DNA from: Streptomyces sp. B1I3
GTDB taxonomy: Bacteria > Actinomycetota > Actinomycetes > Streptomycetales > Streptomycetaceae
Direction of reading: 5' to 3'
DNA: 64,000 bases
NCBI RefSeq assembly: GCF_030816615.1
Contig: NZ_JAUSYD010000001.1
Location: 2,046,001 to 2,110,000, forward strand
A model generated the notes under the pieces. That model searched no databases and was not told where the DNA came from. It saw only the letters and a program-made list of their open reading frames with translations. Of this stretch, positions 44,420 through 55,783 are shown in pieces. The position numbers were made by a program, and so were the translations under genes. Each line of letters starts with the position of its first letter. Positions within the stretch are counted from its first letter, which is position 1.

Positions 44420-44623
44420 TCAGGCCGGAACGATGTTCTCGGCCGTCGGGCCCTTCTGACCCTGCGCGATGTCGAAGGTGACCTTCTGGCCTTCGAGCAG
44501 CTCACGGAAGCCCTGGGCGGCGATGTTCGAGTAGTGGGCGAAGACGTCGGGGCCGCCGCCGTCCTGCTCGATGAAGCCGAAGCCCTTTTCCGCGTTGAAC
44601 CACTTCACGGTACCAGCAGCCAT
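44420..44623 (-). CDS. cspA-like: CspA-family cold-shock protein (copy A)
   Basis: A 67-residue cold-shock domain protein: [20 protein letters not shown] holds RNP1 (KGFGFI), and DVFAHYSNI is RNP2 (usually VFVH). It binds single-stranded RNA/DNA and acts as RNA chaperone or antiterminator. AAAGGAG precedes the ATG. The long leader shares a conserved block with copy B. Downstream, a strong hairpin separates it from the helicase. Confidence 0.96.
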   Translation of the reverse strand: MAAGTVKWFNAEKGFGFIEQDGGGPDVFAHYSNIAAQGFRELLEGQKVTFDIAQGQKGPTAENIVPA

Positions 44624-44753
44624 GTCATATCTCCTTTGGGGCAGTACATCGGAGCCCGCACTGTGCGGACTCCGTGTCGCCGCGATGATTACCCCGCCCG
44701 GAAAATGACCGGAAATACAAAAGCGCTCCCGCCGGCAGAGCCGAGTGGGGGCA

Positions 44754-44800
44754 CTTGAAGTTTTGGGAACCACAACTGCAACTGAGATCGACAGTAGCAC
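44754..44800 (-). promoter_or_regulatory. conserved csp upstream/leader element (copy A)
   Basis: This 47-base block differs from 57977-58022 at about three positions although flanks differ. Read on the minus strand it starts GTGCTACTGTCGATC, giving a -10-like TACTGT, followed by the probable start of a 130-170-base leader. Confidence 0.6.
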
Positions 44801-45479
44801 GCCGGCGCGGCCCCCCTGCGCCGGATAATCACACCGCGCCCATTGCGGCGAAAACCCTCATCGCCTGGGCCGTCAAACTCTCAGCCGGCGGGCACAGATA
44901 TTGCCGCACTCAGGAGTACAGCCTTTCGGGAAAAGCGGTGTCGCAGGCCGCTCCCGGGCCGCCAGGGCGCGAAAACGCGCAGAGCCAGGGCTGTCCGCAG
45001 GATCGACTGCATTTCAGTGTGCGTCGTGGTGTGCCTCGCGGGTGGAAGTTCGGCGTACAGCAGTCGGGACCACCTCCTCGCCGAGTACGACGACGCTCAC
45101 ACCGACCAGCCGAGGTCGACGACGGCTCGTGACGCCCGGCCGTCACCACGCCCGGCCGGCGAACGGCTGAACGGGCGGCGCAGCCGTCCGCATGAGGCCG
45201 GAGGTCCCACGGCGCCAGGATGCGCGTCGGCGGCTGTGGGATCACCTCGCCCTGAAAGCGCAGGTGGACGGTTCCGGCGGGGACGAGCGACCCACCCGTG
45301 TCGCGAGCGGCCGGTCTCCCGCACGGTGCAGGTCAGGGTGCGGGTCCCGGGACCGCCGCTCCGCTCGGGCCGGCCCGCAGGGCAAGCGCGGCTCAGGATT
45401 CCGAAGCGGTTAGGGTCTGCTTCCGGCCGCAGGCGCGCGGGGCCAGGGTGAACACGGACTCGGTCAAGGGGGACGCTCG
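44801..45479. other. intergenic region, no supported gene
   Basis: About 680 bases between the csp promoter and the MFS gene. Open frames on both strands lack recognisable protein character. A CCGGCGC/GCGCCGG hairpin near 44803-44825 adjoins the csp promoter. Confidence 0.5.
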
Positions 45480-46676
45480 GTGAACGTCGGTGTGCAACGC
45501 GGTGCGATCGCCGCCGTGCAGGTGCTCGGCCTCGCCGTGTGGTTCTCCATGTCGGCGGTGGTGCCGAACCTGCGGAGCGACTGGGGGCTCACGGCCGGTG
45601 GCGCCGTATGGCTGACGGCCTCCGTGCAGGTCGGCTTCGTCGCCGGAGCCGTGACGTCGACCGCCCTGAACCTGGCGGACCGCGTGCCTCCCCAGCGCCT
45701 CCTCGCCGCCAGTGCCGCGGCCGCAGCCGCCTGCACCCTGGTGCTGGCCCTGTTCGCCGGCCGGCTGGCCGTCGCCGTTCCGCTGCGCTTGCTGACCGGG
45801 GTGTTCCTGGCCGGGGTCTACCCCACCGGCATGAAACTCATGGCCTCCTGGGCCGGCAGCGCCGGGCGGGGCAGGACCATGGGCGTCCTCATCGCCGCCC
45901 TGACCCTCGGCTCCTCGCTCCCCCATCTCATCGCGGGGCTGGGGTCCCTGCCCTGGCGCGGTGTCCTGCTCGCCGCAGCAGCAGCCGGACTCGCGGGCTC
46001 CGTCATCGCACTGCTCCTCCTGCGGCCCGGCCCCTACGCAGCACCGGCCGCCCCCGTCCGCAACCCCCGGTACGCGCTGGCCATGTTCACCGAACGCGGT
46101 CCACGCCTGGCCAACCTCGGCTACTTCGGGCACATGTGGGAGCTCTACGCCCTGTGGACCTGGATCCCGTCGTTCCTCCTGGCAACCGGCACCTCGAGAG
46201 ACCTCCCGGTCTCCGTGGAGATCACCGTGTTCCTCACCATGGGGATCGGCGGAGTGGTCGGCTGCCTACTCGGCGGCTGGGGTGCCGACCGTTTCGGCCG
46301 TCCTCCCGCCGCCCTGACGGCGCTCCTCGTCAGCGGCCTGTGCTGCCTCGTCTCACCGCTCTTCTTCCACGCTCCGCCGCTGCTCCTGTTCGCCTTCTGC
46401 ACCCTGTGGGGCGCTGCCGTGATCGCCGACTCAGGGGTGTTCTCGACAGCGCTGAGCGAGGTCGCCGACCACCGTTACATCGGGACGGCCCTCACCGGCC
46501 AGACCGCGATCGGGTTCGCCCTCACCGTCATCAGCATTCAGCTCACCCCCCTCCTGGCCGAGGCCGTCGGCTGGCACTACGCCTTCCTCCTCCTGGCTCC
46601 CGGCCCCCTCGCCGGCGCTCTGGCCATGCGCGCCTTCGGTAACAGCACCACCCCCTCCCCCAAGGGCACCTCCTGA
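45480..46676 (+). CDS. MFS transporter
   Basis: A 398-residue membrane protein with 12 predicted helices, GTG start and AAGGGGG ribosome site. Seen: LAVWFSMSAVVPNLRSDW in helix 1, LTGVFLAGVYPTGMKLMASW in helix 4, the central loop, and WGADRFGRPPAAL, the G-x-x-x-D-R-x-G-R MFS signature between helices 8 and 9. It resembles the CynX/NNP-like drug or anion exporters; substrate unknown. It converges on glnK. Confidence 0.88.
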   Translation: MNVGVQRGAIAAVQVLGLAVWFSMSAVVPNLRSDWGLTAGGAVWLTASVQVGFVAGAVTSTALNLADRVPPQRLLAASAAAAAACTLVLALFAGRLAVAVPLRLLTGVFLAGVYPTGMKLMASWAGSAGRGRTMGVLIAALTLGSSLPHLIAGLGSLPWRGVLLAAAAAGLAGSVIALLLLRPGPYAAPAAPVRNPRYALAMFTERGPRLANLGYFGHMWELYALWTWIPSFLLATGTSRDLPVSVEITVFLTMGIGGVVGCLLGGWGADRFGRPPAALTALLVSGLCCLVSPLFFHAPPLLLFAFCTLWGAAVIADSGVFSTALSEVADHRYIGTALTGQTAIGFALTVISIQLTPLLAEAVGWHYAFLLLAPGPLAGALAMRAFGNSTTPSPKGTS

Positions 46677-46684
46677 CGGCCGAA

Positions 46685-46725
46685 GCCGTGCGGCCCCGGC
46701 GGTCGACCGGCCCCGCCGGCACGGC
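46685..46725. terminator. terminator candidate between MFS and glnK
   Basis: GCCGTGC (46685-46691) faces GCACGGC (46719-46725) with inner GGCGG/CCGCC pairing. Convergent genes end on both sides. Confidence 0.4.
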
Positions 46726-46755
46726 CCGAGATCAATTCCGGCCCGTGAGCGCGCT

Positions 46756-49846
<3,091 letters not shown>

Positions 49847-50066
49847 CGTTCGTCTCCAGGTCGGGTGATCCGTCTGACCAGTGGGGTGGAGGGGCGAATC
49901 CAGGAACTGACGGGTGCGCCGGCTCAGCTCGGTCCGGGGGCGACCCGGGCGATGTGTTCAGGTCGGCGCAGGGGGTCCGGTCCTTCCTGTTGCGGCTCCG
50001 GCTGCGATCGCCCGACTGATCAGGATCCTGAACAGACGGTGCGACCGCTTACCTCACCGAATGCGG

Positions 50067-50083
50067 GGCAAGCGCTTTCTAAG
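50067..50083 (-). promoter_or_regulatory. LacI-type operator candidate upstream of PL9
   Basis: Minus-strand CTTAGAAAGCGCTTGCC shares AGAAAGCGCTT with the site in front of PL1 (39191-39207). One arm is imperfect. Confidence 0.55.
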
Positions 50084-50106
50084 GGCTGTCCAGGACGGTA
50101 GACCCA

Positions 50107-50122
50107 TGACGTGTACACGTCA
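50107..50122. promoter_or_regulatory. perfect 16-base palindrome TGACGTGTACACGTCA
   Basis: Self-complementary over all 16 bases, followed by a related half-site TGTACGTGA near 50130-50138 in an AT-rich stretch. A candidate operator about 260 bases upstream of PL9. Confidence 0.55.
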
Positions 50123-50449
50123 ATATACTTGTACGTGATTACTGTTCAGCAGCATGAACACATGGGACCGCGACCGGTGGCGAGCGGTATACCGCCTCGT
50201 AGGCCGCGACACCGATGACGGGGCGCCGTCGGTGTCCCCCGCCCCGTCCCTCTCGTCCGTAGGCAAGCCCGCCTCTTCGATCTGCGCGAGCAGCCCTGCC
50301 GGCTTCTGCATGGCGCCGGGACCGACGTGGACGAGGCACCCGACGGGCCCGGCGACGACGGTGAGCCGGGCGGGGGCGGCGACGCGGCCGGCGGTGATGT
50401 CGCTCATGCGGGCGCGTACGCGTTCGGCGACGGTGTCACCGTCGGCCTT
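50123..50449. other. region of unclear content before decarboxylase remnant
   Basis: About 330 bases. Open frames exist on both strands but resemble no family. It probably holds the lost N-terminal part of the decarboxylase gene. Confidence 0.4.
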
Positions 50450-51192
50450 GCCATCGCCCGCGAATGGCTCGGAGAACAGCAGGGCATTTCACCGGCTGAG
50501 CACGGCGCAGGTGCGCTCGGCACTCTGCGGGTGCTGTCAGGAGCTGCGCACTCCAGCGTGCCCAAGGGGTTGTCGATGCTCGGCCTGGGACGCCAGGCCC
50601 TGGTACGGGTGCCGACCCGCCCCGGGCGGGAAGCGGTCGACCTGGCGGCCCTGGAACACGCGCTCGCCGAAGGTGAGGGCGACGGCCCTGTCATCGTCGT
50701 CGCCAACGCAGGTACGGTCAACACCGTCGACTTCGACGACTTGCGCGCCATCGCCGTACTGCGCGAGCGCTACTCGTTCTGGCTGCACGTGGACGCAGCC
50801 TTCGGCGCCTTTGCAGCCCTGTCGCCCGAACACGCCCACCTGGTCGACGGCCTCGACCTGGCCGACTCGATCTGCATCGACCTGCACAAGTGGCTGAACG
50901 TTCCCTATGACAGCGCCGTACAGTTCACCCGCCGCCCCGACCTGCAGACGAGCGTCTTCCAGAACGCGGCGGCCTACCTCGGCCCGCTCGGGGACACCCC
51001 GGACATGGCTCACCTCACCCCGGAGAACTCCCGTCGCCTGCGCGCTCTCGCTGCGTGGTTCACTCTGCGGGCCTACGGCCGGGACGGTCACCGCGAAATC
51101 ACCGAAAGGTGCATCGACTGCGCCCGTGCGCTGGGCGACGCCGTCGAGAACGCCCCCGGACTGCGGCGCTGGGCAGACATCGCAGCGGCGCA
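50450..51192 (+). pseudogene. PLP-dependent decarboxylase/aminotransferase-class protein, truncated at both ends
   Basis: Homology to group II PLP decarboxylases starts abruptly at AIAREWLGEQQGISPAEHGA and runs through AAHSSVPKGLSMLGLGRQAL, VIVVANAGTVNTVDFDDLRAI, FWLHVDAAFGAFAAL and the PLP-Lys motif CIDLHKWLNVPYDSAVQF to RALGDAVENAPGLRR. Members have about 450-480 residues; about 120 N-terminal residues (with the start and substrate loop) and about 130 C-terminal residues are missing. The open frame runs on into unrelated sequence to 51397. No start or ribosome site is convincing. Inactive by inference. Confidence 0.8.
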
Positions 51193-51224
51193 GAGCTTCA
51201 CGTCATGTCCGATGCAGCACGCGC

Positions 51225-51635
51225 TCATAGGCCACCGGCAACGCGCAGGACCGCGCGGTTGTGTAGGCGACATCGGACGACAGGAGCCAGGAAACGGCGC
51301 CGGCGATCTCCGCGGGCTGCCCGGCCCTGCCCATGGGGATATGGGTCGGCAACCTTGGCGGGGCGCTCGGGGTCGGCGTGGAAGTCCGTCCAGATAGTGC
51401 CGGGAGCGACGCAGTTGACGCGTATGCCGTCCGGGGCGACTTCCTTGGACAGCCCTACGGTCATCGCGTCCACTGCGGCTTTCGCTGCGGCGTAATGCAC
51501 GTACTGGCCGGGGCTGCCTATGGTCGCTGCGGCCGAGGAGATGTTGACGATCGCGCACAGGTGGGCTATCGCCGGCAGGTCGGCCGCGGTGGCCGGACGG
51601 ATGACACCGTCCGGCCATGCGGCTTCCTTCAGCAT
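51225..51635 (-). pseudogene. GNAT N-terminus fused to broken SDR oxidoreductase
   Basis: Residues from 51605 to 51552 read VIRPATAADLPAIAHLCA, the N-terminal motif of a GNAT acetyltransferase. From 51551 the frame continues as the C-terminal half of a short-chain dehydrogenase: NISSAAATIGSPGQYVHYAA (active-site Y-x3-K as YAAAK) and VNCVAPGTIWTDFHADPE. The expected IPMGRAGQPAEIAGAVSWLL then appears in a second frame, and the C-terminal AVLRVAGGL returns to the first. Two compensating frameshifts and the loss of both N-terminal halves mark a decayed fusion. Confidence 0.75.
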
Positions 51636-52114
51636 GCGCAGGAGATGCCCGAGCGCGGGGCGGTCAGATCGTCGACAGGACGCTGCTCGGAGCCGGCGGC
51701 GGAGTCGTAGGCGAAGCCCTCACGTGCCCAGTACTCGAAGCCGCCGAGCATTTCCTTGACCGGGTGGCCGAGGAGGGCGAAGGCCAACGCCGCGCGGGTC
51801 GCGCCGTTGCAGCCGGGGCCCCAGCAGTAGGTGACCACGGTCTGGGCCGGGTCGATCAGCCGCGGTGCCAGGTCGGCGATCTGTGCGGTGGGAATGTGGA
51901 GGGCGCCGGGGATGTGGCCCTGGTCCCAGGCGGCCTCGCTGCGGGTGTCGACCACCACGATCCCGGGTGCGCCGGATGCCAGATCGGTGTGGACGTCGGA
52001 GACATCCGCCTCGAAGGCGAGTCGGGCGGCGTAGTGGGCGGCGCCCTCGGCCGGGGCGGCGGCGGGCACGCTCAGGACGGCGCTGGTGATCTCGGCGGAA
52101 GCGGTGGCAGACAT
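51629..52114 (-). CDS. rhodanese-like domain protein
   Basis: A 161-residue single rhodanese domain: GIVVVDTRSEAAWDQGHIPGA, then the active-site loop YCWGPGCNGATRAA, whose first Cys is the likely sulfur carrier, and LLGHPVKEMLGGFEYW. It would transfer sulfur from thiosulfate or act as an arsenate/phosphatase-like enzyme. AGAGG precedes the ATG at 52114. It lies at the edge of the decayed region and is divided from the GlxA regulator upstream by 127 bases on the same strand, which may regulate it. Confidence 0.88.
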   Translation of the reverse strand: MSATASAEITSAVLSVPAAAPAEGAAHYAARLAFEADVSDVHTDLASGAPGIVVVDTRSEAAWDQGHIPGALHIPTAQIADLAPRLIDPAQTVVTYCWGPGCNGATRAALAFALLGHPVKEMLGGFEYWAREGFAYDSAAGSEQRPVDDLTAPRSGISCAC

Positions 52115-52241
52115 GGGGTGCCTCTTGTTCTTGCTGGTCGGGACGAGGGCCGGTGGGCCGCGCCGGGTTTCCCCGGCCGACGATGGCTCCATCCTCTGAT
52201 TCCTGGGCCCGCCCTACGAGTGGCGTGGACGCCACTGGTCA

Positions 52242-53261
52242 TCAAGATTCCGCCAGCCGTGCCGGTCGTACGGGCCGACCGTCACGCGCGCTCGGGACGC
52301 GGGTGAACGTCTTGCGGTAGGCCGTCGGCGTCGTACGCATCTGACGGGTGAAGTGGTACCGGTACGTCCCGGTGCTGTCGAAGCCGACCGCGGCGGCGAC
52401 CTCGTCCACGGTGCCCTCACCGGACTCGAGCAGCGGCAGGCTGGCGGCTACCCGCTGGGCGATGACCCAGCGCATCGGGCTCACGCCGTTGCGGCGGGCG
52501 AAGTGCCTCGAGTACGAGCGTTCCGACATGCACGCTGCCCGGGCCAGGGCGGGCACGGACAGCGGTGTGTGTAGATGGCGCAACGCCCAGTCCATGCTCT
52601 GCGTGACGCCGTCGTCCTCGGGGCCGATCTCTCCCACCGCCGCCTCGATGAACTGGGCCTGCCCGCCCTCGCGGTGCGGCGGAACGACGAAACGGCGCGC
52701 CACCGTGTTGGCCACGGCCGCACCGTGATCCGCCCGGACCAGGTAGAGGCACAGGTCGATACCGGCGGCACTCCCCGCGCTGGTGAGGACATCGCCGTTG
52801 TCGACGTACAGAACGCCGGGGTCGACCTCGATCCCGGGATGCCGTTCGGCAAGCGCGCGGGCGTAGCGCCAGTGGGTGGCGGCGCGCCGGCCCTCCAGCA
52901 GGCCGGACGCGGCCAGTGCAAACGCCCCCGAGCAGATCGATACCAGGCGCGCCCCCCTGGCATGGGCCCGCAGCAGCGCTTCCACCAGGGCGGGTGAGAC
53001 CTCCGCCCCGGCCTTGGCCACTCCCGGCACGATCACCGTGTCCGCCGCGGTGAGCGCATCGAGCCCGTGCTCGGCGCGCAGCGTGAATCCGCCGACCGCC
53101 CGCAGATCCCGGCCGGGTTCCTCGGCGCACACCCGCAGCTCGTACCAGGGCAGGTCTCCCAGCTCGGGCCGGGACAGGCCGAAGACCTCCACCACCACGC
53201 CCAGCTCGAAGGGCGCCATTCCATCGAAGGCCAGTACAGCCACCACGTGCGCTCTCGCCAT
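52242..53261 (-). CDS. GlxA family transcriptional regulator
   Basis: A 339-residue regulator: DJ-1/PfpI-like N-terminal domain (VAVLAFDGMAPFELGVVVEVF; LVSICSGAFALAASGLLEGRRAATHW with Cys at the elbow) and C-terminal AraC HTH pair (LSVPALARAACMSERSYSRHF; VAAAVGFDSTGTYRYHF). The ATG lies within a perfect 15-base inverted repeat with no ribosome site, so a leaderless transcript with autoregulation is likely. It runs toward the rhodanese gene, its most probable target. Confidence 0.9.
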   Translation of the reverse strand: MARAHVVAVLAFDGMAPFELGVVVEVFGLSRPELGDLPWYELRVCAEEPGRDLRAVGGFTLRAEHGLDALTAADTVIVPGVAKAGAEVSPALVEALLRAHARGARLVSICSGAFALAASGLLEGRRAATHWRYARALAERHPGIEVDPGVLYVDNGDVLTSAGSAAGIDLCLYLVRADHGAAVANTVARRFVVPPHREGGQAQFIEAAVGEIGPEDDGVTQSMDWALRHLHTPLSVPALARAACMSERSYSRHFARRNGVSPMRWVIAQRVAASLPLLESGEGTVDEVAAAVGFDSTGTYRYHFTRQMRTTPTAYRKTFTRVPSARDGRPVRPARLAES

Positions 53262-53297
53262 GGCTGGATCTTAACAATCGGCAAGATCCAGCCATGG
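53258..53297. promoter_or_regulatory. 15-base perfect inverted repeat over glxA start
   Basis: CCATGGCTGGATCTT (53258-53272) and AAGATCCAGCCATGG (53283-53297), 10-base spacer. It covers the ATG and the region where the core promoter should be. Confidence 0.7.
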
Positions 53298-54086
53298 TGG
53301 GGCGGGCGGCGAGGTGGGGCGACCGGGTGCGGAGGCGGGGCCAGGGCCCCGCCGGGGCCGTCACGGGGCGAGGACCTGCATGGGTGTGGAACAGCCGAAA
53401 GGCCACCCGCGCAGGTCAGCGCACCGCATCCGCCCATCGAGGTCACAGGGCCGCCTGGTCTTGGGGACACCTGACCAACCGGAACCCGGCAACTCTGTGC
53501 TCCAGCGTCAATTACCTCGCGCCCCGTCGGCAAGTGCCGCCTCGACAGGGCGACACGGCGCAGGCCATGGTCGCCTGCGGGGTGCGTGCCAGGCAGATGA
53601 GTGCGATGCCGTCGATCAGCGCGGCCGGGACCATTCCGGCATGGAGCCAGCCCCGCAACCTCGGCTCGAACGGTTCCACCAAGTCGGCCGCATGCTCCAC
53701 CAGAGCGGCAACAGGCTAACTGTTTTCTGCCACGCCGTTATCCGGTGGTTCGCGGAGCAGCCCGGCTCCGCGGTGTTCTCCACGCTCCGAGACGACGTGG
53801 ACACATTCGACCTCAGCGGCGTCACGGGGCACGGATTCCCGTCCTCCCCCGGACTCCTGGGCGTCACTGGCAATCATGCGTTCATGCCAGGAGAGCTCGC
53901 AGGAAAGCCTGTCGAGAGGGCGGCCGGAAAGCCTGCCGCACGTCACCGGATGTGGGCTCTCACCGCTGTGTGGTCCCTTGGTTTGCCACCGCTTGAACAC
54001 TCAAAGCCGAGTAGACCGGCTCCTCGTGGGGAACGATCAGGGCTTCCGAACGGGCACCACCGCTCGCCTACCCGCAAGGACCACCG
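53298..54086. other. intergenic region, no supported gene
   Basis: About 790 bases. Open frames such as the minus-strand 53512-53700 (EPFEPRLRGWLHAGMVPAAL) look weakly protein-like and could be remnants, but I cannot assign them. Nothing else seen. Confidence 0.4.
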
Positions 54087-54647
54087 ATGCTTCCTGAGGT
54101 CCTCCCTCACGTATCCGCCACCCTCACGGGCCAGTTGGAACACCAATTGGGCCTGGCTCCGAACCGCGGAGCCGGCCATCTCGATGTGGAGCGTGTCGCC
54201 GGCATCGCAGTCGTCGCGGCTGCCCACTCAGGTGGCTACGCGGCCATCGGCCATCTCCTCGGACTGCTGGCCGCGCTCCCTGCCCCCACCGAGGCAGGGG
54301 AACGTTTCTGGTCGGACCTGTGGAGGTCCTCCGGCACCGCCTACCTGCTACCCGCCACCATCAAGGCCGAGGTGCTGCGAGCCCTGGCAGGCGAGGGGAC
54401 CGCCCTGGCCCGGCAGATCCTTTCGGCAGTCGACGAGATGACCCCACCGCAACGCGTCGCAGCCGGAGAGGTGATCGGCCAAGCCCTCGCCGAATCCGAC
54501 CATCTCCCCGACCTCAAGACACAGGTCATCGGAGAACTCTGGCTCCGCGATCTCGAACTCACCGCCTGGCACGTCCTGCACGCCGACCGCAGGGCGGACG
54601 ATCCCACAGGACGGAAAGCCTTCCTCGAAGCCTGGACGAACGCATGA
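54087..54647 (+). CDS. hypothetical protein
   Basis: A 186-residue soluble, helix-rich protein. AAGGA precedes the ATG. Segments such as VAGIAVVAAAHSGGYAAIGHL, FWSDLWRSSGTAYLLPATIK and LTAWHVLHADRRADDPTGRK have normal coding composition. No signal peptide, membrane span or motif I recognise. It stands alone between a long non-coding stretch and block B. Confidence 0.65.
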   Translation: MLPEVLPHVSATLTGQLEHQLGLAPNRGAGHLDVERVAGIAVVAAAHSGGYAAIGHLLGLLAALPAPTEAGERFWSDLWRSSGTAYLLPATIKAEVLRALAGEGTALARQILSAVDEMTPPQRVAAGEVIGQALAESDHLPDLKTQVIGELWLRDLELTAWHVLHADRRADDPTGRKAFLEAWTNA

Positions 54648-54796
54648 GGGCCCGCTGAGCCTCCGCCAACCGGAATCCGCCGGTCGAACGGCTGGCGTGA
54701 CGGTCCTCCGGCCTCGCGCACGACACGGTCGGGCGCCTGGGCGAACGCGGCGGCGGCGTCACGCCAGCGCTGGGCGTCCTCGGGAGACGCGTCGAA

Positions 54797-54837
54797 TGGA
54801 CGCCTGGACGATGGGCGACTTCGGCTACTCCGGCCAC
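54797..54837 (+). pseudogene. gvpU C-terminal remnant
   Basis: AWTMGDFGYSGH in one frame matches the last residues of GvpU in block A (AWTIGDFSYSDH). It lies in the same place and orientation relative to the SCO5918-family gene. The rest of the gene is gone. Confidence 0.7.
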
Positions 54838-54874
54838 CGACCCGCTTGCCGCACCGGAAAACCCCGGTACACGG

Positions 54875-54910
54875 TGAGGGTCCTGCCGGCGCACCCCGGT
54901 AGGACCCTCA
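54875..54910. terminator. 15-base hairpin, terminator of block B
   Basis: TGAGGGTCCTGCCGG (54875-54889) and CCGGTAGGACCCTCA (54896-54910), one G-T pair, 6-base loop. It holds the position of the hairpin at 41685-41725 in block A but differs in sequence. Confidence 0.7.
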
Positions 54911-54946
54911 TCGCCGCTCTGCCGGCGGCTCGCGCCTGCCCGCCGG

Positions 54947-55258
54947 TCAGGCGGCCACAGGGGCACCGAGCATCGCGGACGCGCGTTGCAGCGGGTTGAG
55001 AACGCGGGTCGGTGCGGGGTCCTGGGGGAGGCTGCGGCAGGTGAAGCCGAGCTGGGTCATGGCTCGGAGGACTTCGCCGGCGCTGAAGTCCCGGCGGTCC
55101 TGACGTGTGACGACCTGGCCGACCTGTTTGACGGGGTAGGTGCGTCGGCCGATGATCACGGACTCGCCGGAGGCCTGCTCGGGCTTGATGCCCTTCATCG
55201 ATTCCAGGACGCCGCTCCTGGTCAGGTCGAACGGGAAGCGGGCGATGACACAGCGCAT
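54947..55258 (-). CDS. SCO5918-family protein (copy B)
   Basis: A 103-residue protein: MRCVIARFPFDLTRSGVLES, GRRTYPVKQVGQVVTRQDRR, DFSAGEVLRAMTQLGFTC. Nearly the same as copy A over the first 75 residues; the tail is more variable. It is the last gene of the block B operon. Unknown function, probably linked to the helicase and cold-shock protein through conserved gene order. Confidence 0.85.
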   Translation of the reverse strand: MRCVIARFPFDLTRSGVLESMKGIKPEQASGESVIIGRRTYPVKQVGQVVTRQDRRDFSAGEVLRAMTQLGFTCRSLPQDPAPTRVLNPLQRASAMLGAPVAA

Positions 55259-55315
55259 GATGCCTCACAGAGAAGAGGAACGAAGAGGGAGTGGTTCTGC
55301 CGCGGTTGAGGCGGT

Positions 55316-55720
55316 TCAGCGGGCATGGACGAGGAGGCCCAAGGCGCTGCCGTGCTCGTCGACCACTGGCAGGGCTTCGACGTGGCTGTAGCGCATCATG
55401 TGCCTGGCTTCGGCCATGGTGGTCACGGGCGAGGTGAACGGCCCGCGATCGCCGAGGATGTCGCGCAGCTGGGCCCTGTCCGAGTACGCGGAGCCGTCAC
55501 GGGCTGCTGTGAGTTGAGCCCGGGTGACCAGTCCGGTACACAGGCCGCTGTCGTCACAGACAAGCAGATGCCCGGTTCGGGCACTGGCCATGACGGACAG
55601 GGCCACCTCGACGGTCATGTCGTCACAGACCTGCGGTCCGGCGTTGTCCATGGCGTCGGCCACCGTCATGGGTACGGCAGTGGCACTCGTCGAGCGGGGC
55701 TGCGTCTGGGCCGGCGTCAA
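55316..55720 (-). CDS. CBS domain protein (copy B)
   Basis: A 134-residue protein starting at TTG with GGAGG 7 bases upstream, exactly as in copy A. Two CBS halves are complete: AGPQVCDDMTVEVALSVMAS ... CTGLVTRAQLTAARD, and TMAEARHMMRYSHVEALPVVDEHGSALGLL, split over the two sheets. The pair should bind AMP/ATP or a related ligand and may gate the helicase or SCO5918-family partner. Copy A has lost the second half's motif. Confidence 0.88.
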   Translation of the reverse strand: MTPAQTQPRSTSATAVPMTVADAMDNAGPQVCDDMTVEVALSVMASARTGHLLVCDDSGLCTGLVTRAQLTAARDGSAYSDRAQLRDILGDRGPFTSPVTTMAEARHMMRYSHVEALPVVDEHGSALGLLVHAR

Positions 55721-55783
55721 AAGGTGCCTCCTGCATGAGTGGGTAAGCTTCCGTCCGCGAATTGCGCACGCCACCGCGAGTTC

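Noticed and set aside
44843-45451. Possible gene between csp and the MFS transporter
   Set aside because: Arg/Pro-rich in every frame and without ribosome site; no recognisable domain.
53512-53700. Minus-strand frame with EPFEPRLRGWLHAGMVPAAL
   Set aside because: Looks faintly protein-like, but too short, without ribosome site or recognised family; kept only as a possible remnant.
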